From assembly GCF_018457165.1 (NCBI RefSeq), contig NZ_JAFMNX010000004.1, positions 62,001 to 126,000 of the forward strand: a stretch of DNA of 64,000 nt. Reading direction: 5' to 3'. How positions within the stretch are numbered: the first letter of the stretch is position 1; every line of letters begins with the position of its first letter. The notes under the pieces are model-generated. The model was given only the letters and a program-made list of their open reading frames with translations, was not told the DNA's origin and searched no databases. Both the position numbers and the translations under genes were made by a program. The stretch is from Tianweitania aestuarii (GTDB taxonomy: Bacteria; Pseudomonadota; Alphaproteobacteria; Rhizobiales; Rhizobiaceae). Positions 17,873 to 26,088 of this stretch are shown here, piece after piece.

Positions 17873-18490
17873 TCACTTCGAGCCGTTCGTAATCGGCCCT
17901 GTTTTCCTGCGAAAGGCTGCCGCCACATAACGGCGCTGCCGTTTGCCGTGAACGCGGATCATCCTGGCTTCAAGCGCACGGCAAAGCCGCGCCTGCGCCA
18001 TGGCCGGCAGTTGAGCGGCATCGTCGAAGGGAATGACGTGGTGAAGCACCACGATCGTTCCCCCTGGCGCAACCGCCTTGAGCAGGGATCGGGCAAGACC
18101 GTCGAGCTGCCGTGCAGGCAGATAATAGGCGATCTCGGACACGACGATCAGATCGAAGGGACCACGCGGCAGATCCCTGGGCAGGATGCCGGCTCGGTAA
18201 TCGATCCGCATATTTTGCGGCGTCAGGCGCTTTGCTTCGGCGAGTGCCGTCGGTGCGCCGTCGGTCGCCACAAGCGTGAGGCAGCGAGACATCAGGGCAC
18301 GCGAGGTTTCACCGATGGCACAGGCGAGTTCCAGTCCGCGACCGACCTTGCCGCTGCCGCAGGCACGCAGCAGATCCTGCCGCTTCCTGGCTTCGAAACG
18401 CGATGTTCGGTAGTTCCAGGGATCGATCGCGTTTTGAAACAGCGCTTCGAAGCTATGAACGTCGCTCGGCTTCACCTGCGGGTCAGCCAA
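17873..18490 (-). CDS. NodS-like SAM-dependent methyltransferase
   Basis: A 205-residue class I methyltransferase. The N-terminus has A-I-D-P-W-N-Y-R-T-S-R-F-E, the pattern seen in NodS-type N-methyltransferases, followed by the SAM-binding G-L-E-L-A-C-A-I-G-E loop near residue 53 and D-L-I-V-V-S-E-I near 113. NodS methylates the amino group of deacetylated chitooligosaccharides. Here the gene is last in a minus-strand set with a glycosyltransferase, an acyl-CoA-dehydrogenase-like protein and a PIG-L deacetylase, whose frame it overlaps by 19 bases. A sugar amine made by the deacetylase is therefore a plausible substrate; this is inference. Confidence 0.82.
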   Translation of the reverse strand: MADPQVKPSDVHSFEALFQNAIDPWNYRTSRFEARKRQDLLRACGSGKVGRGLELACAIGETSRALMSRCLTLVATDGAPTALAEAKRLTPQNMRIDYRAGILPRDLPRGPFDLIVVSEIAYYLPARQLDGLARSLLKAVAPGGTIVVLHHVIPFDDAAQLPAMAQARLCRALEARMIRVHGKRQRRYVAAAFRRKTGPITNGSK

Positions 18491-19188
18491 TAGGTTTCCA
18501 CTGGGCCGACAAGGCGCTCGATCGTGACGTCCGTCAGATGAAAGCCGTCGGGATCATCGGTAATCAGGGCGCCGAGCTGTGTTTGATGGGCTTGCACGGC
18601 TTGCAGCTTGGCAGGCAAGGCTTCGCCGATTTCAAAAGCCATACGCTCCATTTCCTCGGCAGCGGGCTTGTCTTCGTCCGCGCCGAGCTCATCCAGCCAT
18701 ATCGCATATTCCCAGATATCCGGCCGCCGAGCCGAGGCGTTCAAAGCAGCCTGAAACAGCGTCCACGCGTCGCGATGATCGCAATGCGGGTCGCGGCGCC
18801 ATGGCAAGACGACGAGGTCCGGTTCGAACGTGTCGACGATGCGCCGCGCATGTTCGAGGGCGCGTTCCCCTTCCGGCGTGTTTCCCTTCGGCATGGCTGC
18901 ATCGTGGAGCTGCATGAAGGTTCGCCCGGCATCCCCGGCGCCAAGCCGCTGCAAAGCGTCGGCGGCCTCGTGTTCCCGCGCTTCGGCCAACCGCTGTCTT
19001 GGCCATGTCGGCGACTTGCGGTGCGATGCGCCGCCATCTGTTATGAAGGCTACGTGCAGCGCCCGATCAAGCTTCATCAGGTGCCAGATCAGACCGCCGC
19101 ATCCCAGCGTTTCGTCGTCGGGATGGGGCGCAACCACGAGAACGCGCTTGGCAAGAAGATCGGCGGCTGTGAGCGTGCGAACGGTCAT
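18472..19188 (-). CDS. PIG-L (LmbE) family deacetylase
   Basis: A 238-residue putative zinc-dependent N-deacetylase. The metal and catalytic motif A-P-H-P-D-D-E-T-L-G-C-G-G begins at residue 20, and the second metal-binding motif P-H-C-D-H-R is near residue 143. The family removes acetyl groups from N-acetylglucosamine-type sugars or related amides. ATG 19188 is preferred to the upstream ATG because it overlaps the stop of the preceding gene (ATGA). It overlaps the methyltransferase gene by 19 bases. The pair suggests deacetylation followed by N-methylation. Confidence 0.85.
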   Translation of the reverse strand: MTVRTLTAADLLAKRVLVVAPHPDDETLGCGGLIWHLMKLDRALHVAFITDGGASHRKSPTWPRQRLAEAREHEAADALQRLGAGDAGRTFMQLHDAAMPKGNTPEGERALEHARRIVDTFEPDLVVLPWRRDPHCDHRDAWTLFQAALNASARRPDIWEYAIWLDELGADEDKPAAEEMERMAFEIGEALPAKLQAVQAHQTQLGALITDDPDGFHLTDVTIERLVGPVETYWLTRR

Positions 19189-20279
19189 TGCTCGGCCTCT
19201 TCGTTCAACCAGCCGGGTTCCCACGCTCCATTCGCGATGGCAGACCCAAGCGCCTGCTGCGCGCCATCGGGGTTGGGTTGGCGCAAATAGGTGCGCAGAT
19301 CGCGGATCAGACGTTCGAGAGGATGGGGCGCGATCATGCCTGCCGCACCCACACCGCGTTCCGCATCTTCCAGAACCGACAGCGCAAAACCTTCAACGGC
19401 GCCGCGCGCCCCGTTCACAGTCGCAACGAGCGCATCCGGATTGCCGTCACCGCTTGCAACGCTCGCCCATTCGGCCGCTGCCCGATCAAGCCAGGCATAG
19501 CCGCTTTCCACCGCCGTGCCCATGCGGGCAACCCGGTGCGACTGGTAGGGATCGCCGATGCGCTTCGTTGCGCGAAGATGCTCAACCGCCGCATCGAACA
19601 CGGCATGCATTCCGCCGACATGAACGGCCACGAACCGGATCGCGCCGGCAAAGAACCAGGGCTGTTCCAGGTAGGAATCCGGTTTGCCGAGGATCATGTC
19701 TGGCGTGACCGCCAACCCGCTGAAATCCACGACATGGCTTCCGGACGCATGCATCCCCATCGGCTTCCACCATGAGCGATCCACCGGCAGGCCGTCGAGC
19801 GGCGCGATGATCATCACCCGCCCTTCTGGCCTGGTGACGGTGACGATGGCGTGGGACAGACCATCCACCCCAGACGCATAGTTCTTGGCTCCGCCGAGAC
19901 GGCCGTCTTCCAGATGAAGCGGATAGCCGGGCTGATCGGTGTTCCAGATCCCGAAGACATGCCCTTTGTCCGCCAGGGCTTGATAGTGACTGCGCTGCGC
20001 CGCCGTTCCGTGGCGACGAACCAGGTCGAGCGCGTTGACATGGCCTTCATAGATCCGCCCGGTCGGCAGATCGCCACGACCGACTTTAGCCAGAAGCCGG
20101 AGAAGCCGCCGCATCTGCGATGGCTCAAGCGGTGGATCGCCGAGGAGGCCGCGTGTTTGAAGCGCGTCGAAACCTGCCTGCGGAAAGCCACGATCGCGAT
20201 CGCGCTCCGCGGCCTCGCTTCGCAGCGCCAGGTGCAAATGCTGATGGTAAGGGTCGTGCGCGGCACTATCCGACGGCAT
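19185..20279 (-). CDS. Acyl-CoA-dehydrogenase-like flavoprotein, catalytic glutamate not evident
   Basis: A 364-residue protein with the acyl-CoA dehydrogenase fold: helical N-terminus, a central strand region with F-G-I-W-N-T-D-Q-P-G near residue 111 that matches the FAD-binding loop, and a C-terminal helical bundle. The C-terminal segment H-P-L-E-R-L-I-R-D-L-R-T-Y aligns with the usual R-I-Y-R-D-A-R region, but the following Y-E-G-T catalytic stretch is replaced by R-Q-P-N-P-D-G-A. This argues for a changed reaction, for example a flavin monooxygenase or a non-CoA substrate. It overlaps the glycosyltransferase gene by 14 bases and the deacetylase gene by ATGA. Confidence 0.75.
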   Translation of the reverse strand: MPSDSAAHDPYHQHLHLALRSEAAERDRDRGFPQAGFDALQTRGLLGDPPLEPSQMRRLLRLLAKVGRGDLPTGRIYEGHVNALDLVRRHGTAAQRSHYQALADKGHVFGIWNTDQPGYPLHLEDGRLGGAKNYASGVDGLSHAIVTVTRPEGRVMIIAPLDGLPVDRSWWKPMGMHASGSHVVDFSGLAVTPDMILGKPDSYLEQPWFFAGAIRFVAVHVGGMHAVFDAAVEHLRATKRIGDPYQSHRVARMGTAVESGYAWLDRAAAEWASVASGDGNPDALVATVNGARGAVEGFALSVLEDAERGVGAAGMIAPHPLERLIRDLRTYLRQPNPDGAQQALGSAIANGAWEPGWLNEEAEQ

Positions 20280-21354
20280 AAACAGGCTCTTCCAACTCGC
20301 TGATCATACGACGTAGGCGGTCCGTTGCGATGCCTGCTTCGATTGAAGCCGGCGCATCCGGGTCATCGGGAGCGAACTGCTCCACCAGCGCACCGGCCGA
20401 CAAGCGCTGACGGGTCTCATCAACAGCGCTTTCGGGGATGCCCAATGTCCGAGCCGCTGCGAAACGCTCCTGTTGCGGCAGAGAAGCAAGATCGCGAACC
20501 GCACGCCGGTGCATAAGCCTTTGTTTCAGCTGGTCGGGATCTTCAACCAGGATCGGCTCGCCTTCGGCTTCCGCACGCAGCCAAGACTTCAGGCAATCCG
20601 CCATTCCGCCTTGCGCGCGCCCGGTCAGCCGTGCCGACACTTCCACGCGCACATCCAGCGGATGAACCAGCTTTCCGTCCGCAGCCCGTATCTTGGAAAC
20701 CAGCGCCAGATCTTCACGCATCCTGAGCGGCGGCAAACCGCCCACGGCCTGATAGATCGCGGCACGCACCGCAAGACTGGCGCCTGTATGATCGCGATGA
20801 CGAGGCCAGGGATCATGGGCAAGGGGATCGATCAGCGAAGCCAGCTGGTCGCATAAAGCGCCGTACTCAGCCACGGCGGCCGCACGAGCCTGGAAACCTT
20901 CGCCGAGGCGGCTTTCTTCCTGCTTGTTGCCATACAAAAGTCCGCCAACGGCATCCGCGCCGCCGTCGATGGCCTTCAAGGTGGCTTCAACCCAGTTCGG
21001 ATCGGGAACGGCGTCCGCATCCGTACTGAGAATGACGCCGTTATGGCCTGAGCAAAGCTCCAGCGCCCGGTCCATCGCCATCTGCCGTGCCGTGCCCACA
21101 TGCGCTGTATCAGGCGGCAGTGCCACGTCGATCAACTCGATCAGGAGGTTCGGAGCTGTTCGAGCAAAGACGAGGGCCGCGTCTCTGGTTCGGTCGGTGC
21201 AATTGTTTAGAACCGCAACGACCCGCAAGGGCTGTTCGGTGCGCAGACACCAGGATTGGCCAGCCAGTGCCGCAAGCAGAAGCGGCAGCCTTTCCTCTTC
21301 GTTCTTTGCTGGAACAGCAACAACGGGAAGATGTGCGATGGTCTGGCGGCTCAT
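20266..21354 (-). CDS. Family 2 glycosyltransferase
   Basis: A 362-residue GT2-type enzyme without clear membrane segments. It has the N-terminal nucleotide-sugar motif V-V-A-V-P-A-K-N-E-E, the metal-binding S-T-D-A-D-A near residue 109 and an acceptor region with R-M-R-E-D-L-A near 212. It starts the four-gene minus-strand set and would make the glycoside used by the following enzymes. Divergent from the YcgG-family gene across 223 bases. Donor and acceptor are not readable from the sequence. Confidence 0.82.
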   Translation of the reverse strand: MSRQTIAHLPVVAVPAKNEEERLPLLLAALAGQSWCLRTEQPLRVVAVLNNCTDRTRDAALVFARTAPNLLIELIDVALPPDTAHVGTARQMAMDRALELCSGHNGVILSTDADAVPDPNWVEATLKAIDGGADAVGGLLYGNKQEESRLGEGFQARAAAVAEYGALCDQLASLIDPLAHDPWPRHRDHTGASLAVRAAIYQAVGGLPPLRMREDLALVSKIRAADGKLVHPLDVRVEVSARLTGRAQGGMADCLKSWLRAEAEGEPILVEDPDQLKQRLMHRRAVRDLASLPQQERFAAARTLGIPESAVDETRQRLSAGALVEQFAPDDPDAPASIEAGIATDRLRRMISELEEPVYAVG

Positions 21355-21577
21355 AAGCCCCCGAATTCAAATTGGCCCATGTTATCCCCCCGCGACCCGA
21401 TGCCAGCTTCTTCACCATCTATGTGGAGAGCCGCAGCCTTACGGCAATGCCGGCTCGCGTCATGCTGACTCGGTTTCATTTCTATATCTGCATGATCAAT
21501 CTCGTGTCAGGAGCGCCTCGCATCATCGGAACCATACCCAGCCCTGTTGGTTCATGGACACTACCGAAGGGGTTTGT
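21355..21577. other. Divergent intergenic region, 223 bases
   Basis: This region separates the glycosyltransferase (minus) from the YcgG-family gene (plus) and should hold both promoters. I see no clear sigma-70 pair, long inverted repeat or convincing small gene in it. The only assignable element is GAAGGGG at 21566-21572, the ribosome-binding site for the start at 21578. Confidence 0.5.
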
Positions 21578-22324
21578 ATGCGTACCAATCATGCCGTACT
21601 CGAGCAGCCGATGGCGTCGAGTGCCGAAGAACACTTGCGCGACTTCATTCTTGATCCGGAATTTCCCTGTGTTGGCGCCAAATCCGCCGTTCAGAAAGGC
21701 CGCATGACGGTTTACCCGGCGCGCGATATTCGCAGCGCCTGGAACGATGTCGAGATCCAGGATGCACTCATGCAGTTTGCCTGGGCCTATTCCAAGGATC
21801 CGACGCTCTTCACCAGCTTTGCCGTCGTGTTTGAAGGTCCTGACGATCTCAGCGAAGCCGAGTTTGAGACAGCCTTGTGGGAGCGCGTGCAATCGCTGGC
21901 CGACAAGGATGCCTGGCGCGGCCAGAAGCATGATCCGCGCGTCAGCTCCGACCCTGACGACCCGCATTTCTCACTGAGCTTCGGTGGCGAAGCTTTTTTC
22001 GTGGTTGGTCTGCACCCCAATGCCAGCCGCCCGGCGCGGCGCTTCAACCAGCCGACGATGGTGTTCAATCTGCATGACCAGTTCGAAATGCTGCGGCAGC
22101 AGAACCGTTACGAGAAGCTGCGCAAGTCGATCCTCGATCGCGACGTGAAGCTCGCCGGCGACATCAACCCGATGCTGGCGCGTCACGGTTCGATCTCGGA
22201 AGCACGTCAATATAGCGGTCGCGCCGTCACGGAAGACTGGCGCTGTCCCTTCGGCCGCAAGGCGGAAGCAGAACTTATGCTGGAGCCCAAGCCAGCCGAT
22301 GCCGACAATGAGGAGCGTTCGTGA
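21578..22324 (+). CDS. YqcI/YcgG-family protein, candidate haem-dependent N-hydroxylase
   Basis: A 248-residue protein with both family landmarks: F-P-C-V-G-A-K-S-A near residue 30 and W-R-C-P-F-G near 228. Characterised relatives (DcsA of D-cycloserine, GntA of guanitoxin, AglA of argolaphos biosynthesis) are haem enzymes that hydroxylate a guanidine nitrogen. A similar reaction is possible here, but the substrate is unknown. The start at 21578 is chosen for GAAGGGG six bases upstream; ATG 21554 is in frame too. The stop overlaps the start of a DUF1989 gene (TGATG), so the two are coupled. Confidence 0.8.
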   Translation: MRTNHAVLEQPMASSAEEHLRDFILDPEFPCVGAKSAVQKGRMTVYPARDIRSAWNDVEIQDALMQFAWAYSKDPTLFTSFAVVFEGPDDLSEAEFETALWERVQSLADKDAWRGQKHDPRVSSDPDDPHFSLSFGGEAFFVVGLHPNASRPARRFNQPTMVFNLHDQFEMLRQQNRYEKLRKSILDRDVKLAGDINPMLARHGSISEARQYSGRAVTEDWRCPFGRKAEAELMLEPKPADADNEERS

Positions 22325-22923
22325 TGGATCACGCACACCACCATCACCACGTCATCCCACCGCGCAGTGGCGACGCTTTTGAGATGAAGGCCGGGCAAAC
22401 TCTGACCGTGATTGACGCTCTCGGTGCGCAGGTTGCCGATCTTCTGGCGGTCAGCGCCGCCGACAAGCGCGAGATGCTCTCATCGGGGCGCACGCTCGAT
22501 TATGCCGAGCGCATCTATCTCACCACCGGCGACAAGCTTTATTCCAATCGCTCCAACGTGATGCTGGAGATCGTGGAAGACGATGTCGGCCGGCACGACT
22601 TTTTGCTTACGCCGTGTTCCGAGGCGACCTTCCGCATGTGCTACGACAACGAGCCGCCGCATCGCGGCTGCCTCGGCAATCTCGCGGCTGCCTTGAAGCC
22701 CTATGGCATCGAGGAAGATGAAATTCCGATCGCCTTCAACTGCTTCATGAACGTGCCGGTGGATGGTGAAACCGGCAAGTTCAAGGTTCTACCTCCCTTG
22801 AGCAAGGCAGGCGACCGCATCGTGTTCGTCGCCAAGATGGATCTCATCATCGGCCTCACCGCGTGCTCGGCCCCAGCCAGCAACGGCGGCAGCTTCAAGC
22901 CGATCCACTACGAAGTACGCTAA
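22324..22923 (+). CDS. DUF1989 (urea carboxylase-associated) family protein
   Basis: A 199-residue protein of the DUF1989 family. Family marks are V-A-D-L near residue 37, S-N-R-S-N near 75, a cysteine pair around T-P-C-S-E near 96, and I-A-F-N-C-F-M-N near 136. Related DUF1989 proteins form carboxyguanidine deiminase (CgdAB) in urea/guanidine pathways. Its coupling to a candidate guanidine N-hydroxylase suggests joint action on a guanidine- or urea-like compound. The N-terminus is unusually histidine-rich (six His in residues 3-9). ATG 22324 overlaps the previous stop; GTG 22321 is less likely. Confidence 0.82.
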   Translation: MDHAHHHHHVIPPRSGDAFEMKAGQTLTVIDALGAQVADLLAVSAADKREMLSSGRTLDYAERIYLTTGDKLYSNRSNVMLEIVEDDVGRHDFLLTPCSEATFRMCYDNEPPHRGCLGNLAAALKPYGIEEDEIPIAFNCFMNVPVDGETGKFKVLPPLSKAGDRIVFVAKMDLIIGLTACSAPASNGGSFKPIHYEVR

Positions 22924-22932
22924 ACCAAGCGG

Positions 22933-24138
22933 TCAGGGCTGTTCCAGCAATACGGCGATGCCCTGGCCGACCCCGATGCAGAGTGTCACCACTGCGCGCT
23001 TTGCTTGTTTGTCTGCGAGGTTGATGGCCGCTGTAAGCGCAAGGCGTGCACCAGACATCCCCAGCGGATGACCAAGCGCGATGGCACCGCCGTTTTGATT
23101 GACGAAATCGGCTTCATCGGGAAGGCCGAGCTGGCGCAGGCAGGCAAGCGACTGCGCAGCAAAGGCTTCATTGAGCTCGAACAGGTCGATGTCGCCAATG
23201 TCGAGTTGCTTGCTCGCAAGAAGCTTCTGCGTGGCTGGCACGGGGCCGATACCCATGATCGAGGGTGCAACGCCGACAGTCGCCATACCGGTGATGCGGG
23301 CTAACGGCTTCAATCCGTACTTCGCCACGGCATTTTCGGAGGCGATCAGCAGCGCCGCCGCACCATCGTTGACACCGGACGCATTGCCAGCAGTCACCGT
23401 TCCGTTCTGACGGAAGGGCGTGCCAAGCGCAGCGAGCTTTTCCATCGTGGTTTGGCGTGGATGCTCGTCCCGATCGACCTTGGTCGTCGTGCCCTTTCCA
23501 GCCGGCACCTCGACCGGTGCGATCTCCCGGGCGAAGCGGCCGCTGGTCTGCGCGGCAAGGGTGCGTTCCTGGCTACGCAGCGCAAACGCATCCTGGTCGT
23601 CACGTGCGATACCATATTGGGCGGCAACATTCTCTGCCGTTTCCGGCATGGAGTCGATGCCATACTGCTTTTCGATCAACCTGTTGACGAAGCGCCAGCC
23701 GATCGTCGTGTCGTGGACCTCGTTCTGGCGCGAAAACGGCGTCGTTGCCTTTGGCATCACGAACGGCGCGCGCGACATGGATTCCACGCCACCGGCAATC
23801 ACCAGATCCGCCTCGCCAAGGCGCACCGCACGCGCGGCATAGCCGACAGCATCCAGCCCGGAGCCGCACAAGCGGTTGAGGGTGGTGCCCGCCGTTGTTT
23901 CGGGTAGGCCCGACAACAGTACCGCCATACGCGCGACGTTGCGGTTGTCTTCACCGGCCTGGTTGGCGCAACCAAGCACGACTTCCTCGATTGTCTCAGC
24001 CGGAACTTGTGGGAAGCGCTGCATCAAGGCGCGGATCGGGTGGGCGGCGAGATCGTCGGTGCGCACCGAAGACAGGCTGCCGCCGTAGCGGCCGATCGGC
24101 GTGCGAAGACCGTCGATGATATAAGCGTTCTCGGCCAT
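22933..24138 (-). CDS. Acetyl-CoA acyltransferase (thiolase), 3-oxoadipyl/3-oxopimeloyl-CoA-type
   Basis: A 401-residue thiolase. The catalytic cysteine lies in N-R-L-C-G-S-G near residue 91, the histidine in G-H-P-L-G-M-S-G near 358 and the second cysteine in L-C-I-G-V-G-Q-G near 387. It resembles PcaF-type enzymes that cleave dicarboxylic 3-oxoacyl-CoAs. It is last in the minus-strand aminobenzoyl-CoA operon; its start overlaps the preceding stop by one base. Expected role: thiolytic cleavage of the dicarboxylic 3-oxoacyl-CoA formed after ring opening. Confidence 0.88.
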   Translation of the reverse strand: MAENAYIIDGLRTPIGRYGGSLSSVRTDDLAAHPIRALMQRFPQVPAETIEEVVLGCANQAGEDNRNVARMAVLLSGLPETTAGTTLNRLCGSGLDAVGYAARAVRLGEADLVIAGGVESMSRAPFVMPKATTPFSRQNEVHDTTIGWRFVNRLIEKQYGIDSMPETAENVAAQYGIARDDQDAFALRSQERTLAAQTSGRFAREIAPVEVPAGKGTTTKVDRDEHPRQTTMEKLAALGTPFRQNGTVTAGNASGVNDGAAALLIASENAVAKYGLKPLARITGMATVGVAPSIMGIGPVPATQKLLASKQLDIGDIDLFELNEAFAAQSLACLRQLGLPDEADFVNQNGGAIALGHPLGMSGARLALTAAINLADKQAKRAVVTLCIGVGQGIAVLLEQP

Positions 24139-26084
24139 TACGAAATTCCTGCCTGAACCATCGGCCCACCCCGCCAGGCGGGATAGCCGTAGCCATTGAT
24201 CAAAACGAGATCGATGTCGGACGCGCGCAAGGCGATGCCTTCATCAAGGATCTTGCGACCTTCTGAAACGATCCCATCCAGCACACGCGCAACGATGTCG
24301 GCCGCTGCAAAGGGATGGCGTTCGACACCGGCATCACGCGACGCCTGCTCGATCATTGCGGTCACGTCGGGATCGATCGTGCGACGCCCATCCTGATAGT
24401 CGTAATAACCTTTTCCGCTTTTCTGGCCGAAGCGTCCGGCCTCGCACAAGCGGTCAGCAATGGTCACATAGCGCTCGTTTGGATCGCGCGTGGCCGCATT
24501 GCGCTTGCGCCGCGCCCAGGAAATATCGAGCCCGGCCAGATCGTTGACGGCGTAAGGACCCATCGCAAAGCCGTAGCCCTCGAGTGCTGCGTCGATCTCG
24601 TGCGGCAGTGCGCCGTCTTCCAGCATGAAGTCGCATTCGCGGCGATAAGCGGTGAACAGGCGGTTGCCGATGAAGCCCTCGCAAACGCCGCTGACCACGC
24701 CGAGCTTGCCGAGCTTCTTCACCACGGCAAGGCCGGTTGCCAGCACATCCGGTAAAACTTCGGCGGTGCGAACGACCTCCACCAAGCGCATGATATTGGC
24801 CGGCGAGAAGAAGTGCAGGCCAAGAAATCGCTGCGGGTTTGTGACGACCCGGGCGATCTCGTTCGGATCGAGATAGCTGGTGTTGGTCGCCAGAATGGCG
24901 TCAGGCCGAACGATCGTGGAGAGTTCCGCGAAGAGTTCCGTTTTCACGGCGAGATCGTCGAAAACGGCTTCGATCACGAGGTCGCAAGGAGCAAGGGCGG
25001 TACGCTCGGCAAAGGTGCTGAGCCGGCCCCGTTGCTCGTCGCTCCCGGCTTCGCTGATGCGCCCGGATTTCACCAGACGCGCGAACAAGCCTTCGATGCG
25101 CATGCGCCCGGCGTCTGCCGAAGCCTCATCGCGCTCCACAACGCGCACCGTGTAGCCTGCCTGAAGAAAGGCAACAGCAATGCCCGCGCCCATCAGCCCC
25201 GCACCGACAACCGCGACTGTTTGAATGGTCCGCGGCTTCGCGTCCTCCAGCCCCGGCACCTTTCCGGCTGCCCGCTCGGCGGCAAAAACATACCGCAACG
25301 CCTTGGATTGATCCGACTGAACGAGCTCAAGGAAGCATGCGCGCTCGGCGGCCAGACCATCTGCCAAGGACAGTTGTGCTGCTTGAAGAACAAGGGAAGC
25401 GGCCGCAGCCGGCGAGCGTTGCCCTCGCGCTTTCTTCTCCACGCCGGCAAACTGCGTCTTGACCGGCTCCGCATCGAACGCCGGCACGGCAAGCGACCCC
25501 GTTCGGCGCGGTTCGGTGCCCACCAGACTGCGGGCGAGTTCCGTGGCGATGCTGACCAGATCGCCTTGAGCAATCGCATCGACAAGGCCACAATCCTTAG
25601 CTTCGGCAGCACCCATGCGCCGCCCGCTTGAAACCAGATCCATTGCCAAGGAAACGCCGATCAGGCGCGGCAATCGCTGCGTTCCACCGGCACCCGGAAC
25701 GATGCCGAGCTTTACTTCCGGCAGTCCCAGCTCGGCATCCGCATGCGCCACGCGACCATGGCAGGCCAAAGCCACTTCCAGCCCGCCGCCAAAAGCGGTT
25801 CCATGGATCGCCGCCACGATTGGCTTGTTTGAAGCCTCGATTGCATTGACCACATCCGGCAGAAACGGCGGCTGCGGCGGCTGACCGAACTCTTTGACAT
25901 CAGCACCCGCAACAAAAGTGCGCCCGGCGCAGCTCAGCACGATCGCGGTGATGGCATCATCCGCACTGGCCTGCGCCAAAGCCTGCATCAAGCCTGCGCG
26001 CACGGCCTGTGATGTCGCATTCACGGGCGGACTGTCGATCACGATCCGCGCGATCTCACCGTTTCGCGTAAGGGAAACAGCCAT
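24138..26084 (-). CDS. Fused enoyl-CoA hydratase / 3-hydroxyacyl-CoA dehydrogenase (FadB/FadJ-like)
   Basis: A 648-residue bifunctional beta-oxidation enzyme. Residues about 1-190 form a crotonase domain (G-T-A-F-G-G-G-L-E near 96 and G-I-V-P-G-A-G-G near 128 with its catalytic acids). From about residue 288 a Rossmann domain begins with V-A-V-V-G-A-G-L-M-G-A-G, followed by the C-terminal dehydrogenase domains. It is somewhat shorter than the usual 700-residue FadB/FadJ. It would hydrate and oxidise the ring-opened dicarboxylic acyl-CoA before the adjacent thiolase acts. Confidence 0.9.
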   Translation of the reverse strand: MAVSLTRNGEIARIVIDSPPVNATSQAVRAGLMQALAQASADDAITAIVLSCAGRTFVAGADVKEFGQPPQPPFLPDVVNAIEASNKPIVAAIHGTAFGGGLEVALACHGRVAHADAELGLPEVKLGIVPGAGGTQRLPRLIGVSLAMDLVSSGRRMGAAEAKDCGLVDAIAQGDLVSIATELARSLVGTEPRRTGSLAVPAFDAEPVKTQFAGVEKKARGQRSPAAAASLVLQAAQLSLADGLAAERACFLELVQSDQSKALRYVFAAERAAGKVPGLEDAKPRTIQTVAVVGAGLMGAGIAVAFLQAGYTVRVVERDEASADAGRMRIEGLFARLVKSGRISEAGSDEQRGRLSTFAERTALAPCDLVIEAVFDDLAVKTELFAELSTIVRPDAILATNTSYLDPNEIARVVTNPQRFLGLHFFSPANIMRLVEVVRTAEVLPDVLATGLAVVKKLGKLGVVSGVCEGFIGNRLFTAYRRECDFMLEDGALPHEIDAALEGYGFAMGPYAVNDLAGLDISWARRKRNAATRDPNERYVTIADRLCEAGRFGQKSGKGYYDYQDGRRTIDPDVTAMIEQASRDAGVERHPFAAADIVARVLDGIVSEGRKILDEGIALRASDIDLVLINGYGYPAWRGGPMVQAGIS

Positions 26085-26088
26085 GGCG

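Noticed and set aside
15565-17892. A 775-codon open frame on the plus strand
   Set aside because: It lies antisense to the TRAP fused permease and TAXI binding protein genes, whose products match known families. Long antisense frames are expected in GC-rich codon usage; the translation has no family features.
22324-22350. Vector-derived His tag on the DUF1989 gene
   Set aside because: The histidine codons are mixed (cac and cat), interrupted by alanine, and the start overlaps the native upstream stop codon, so the tract is natural.
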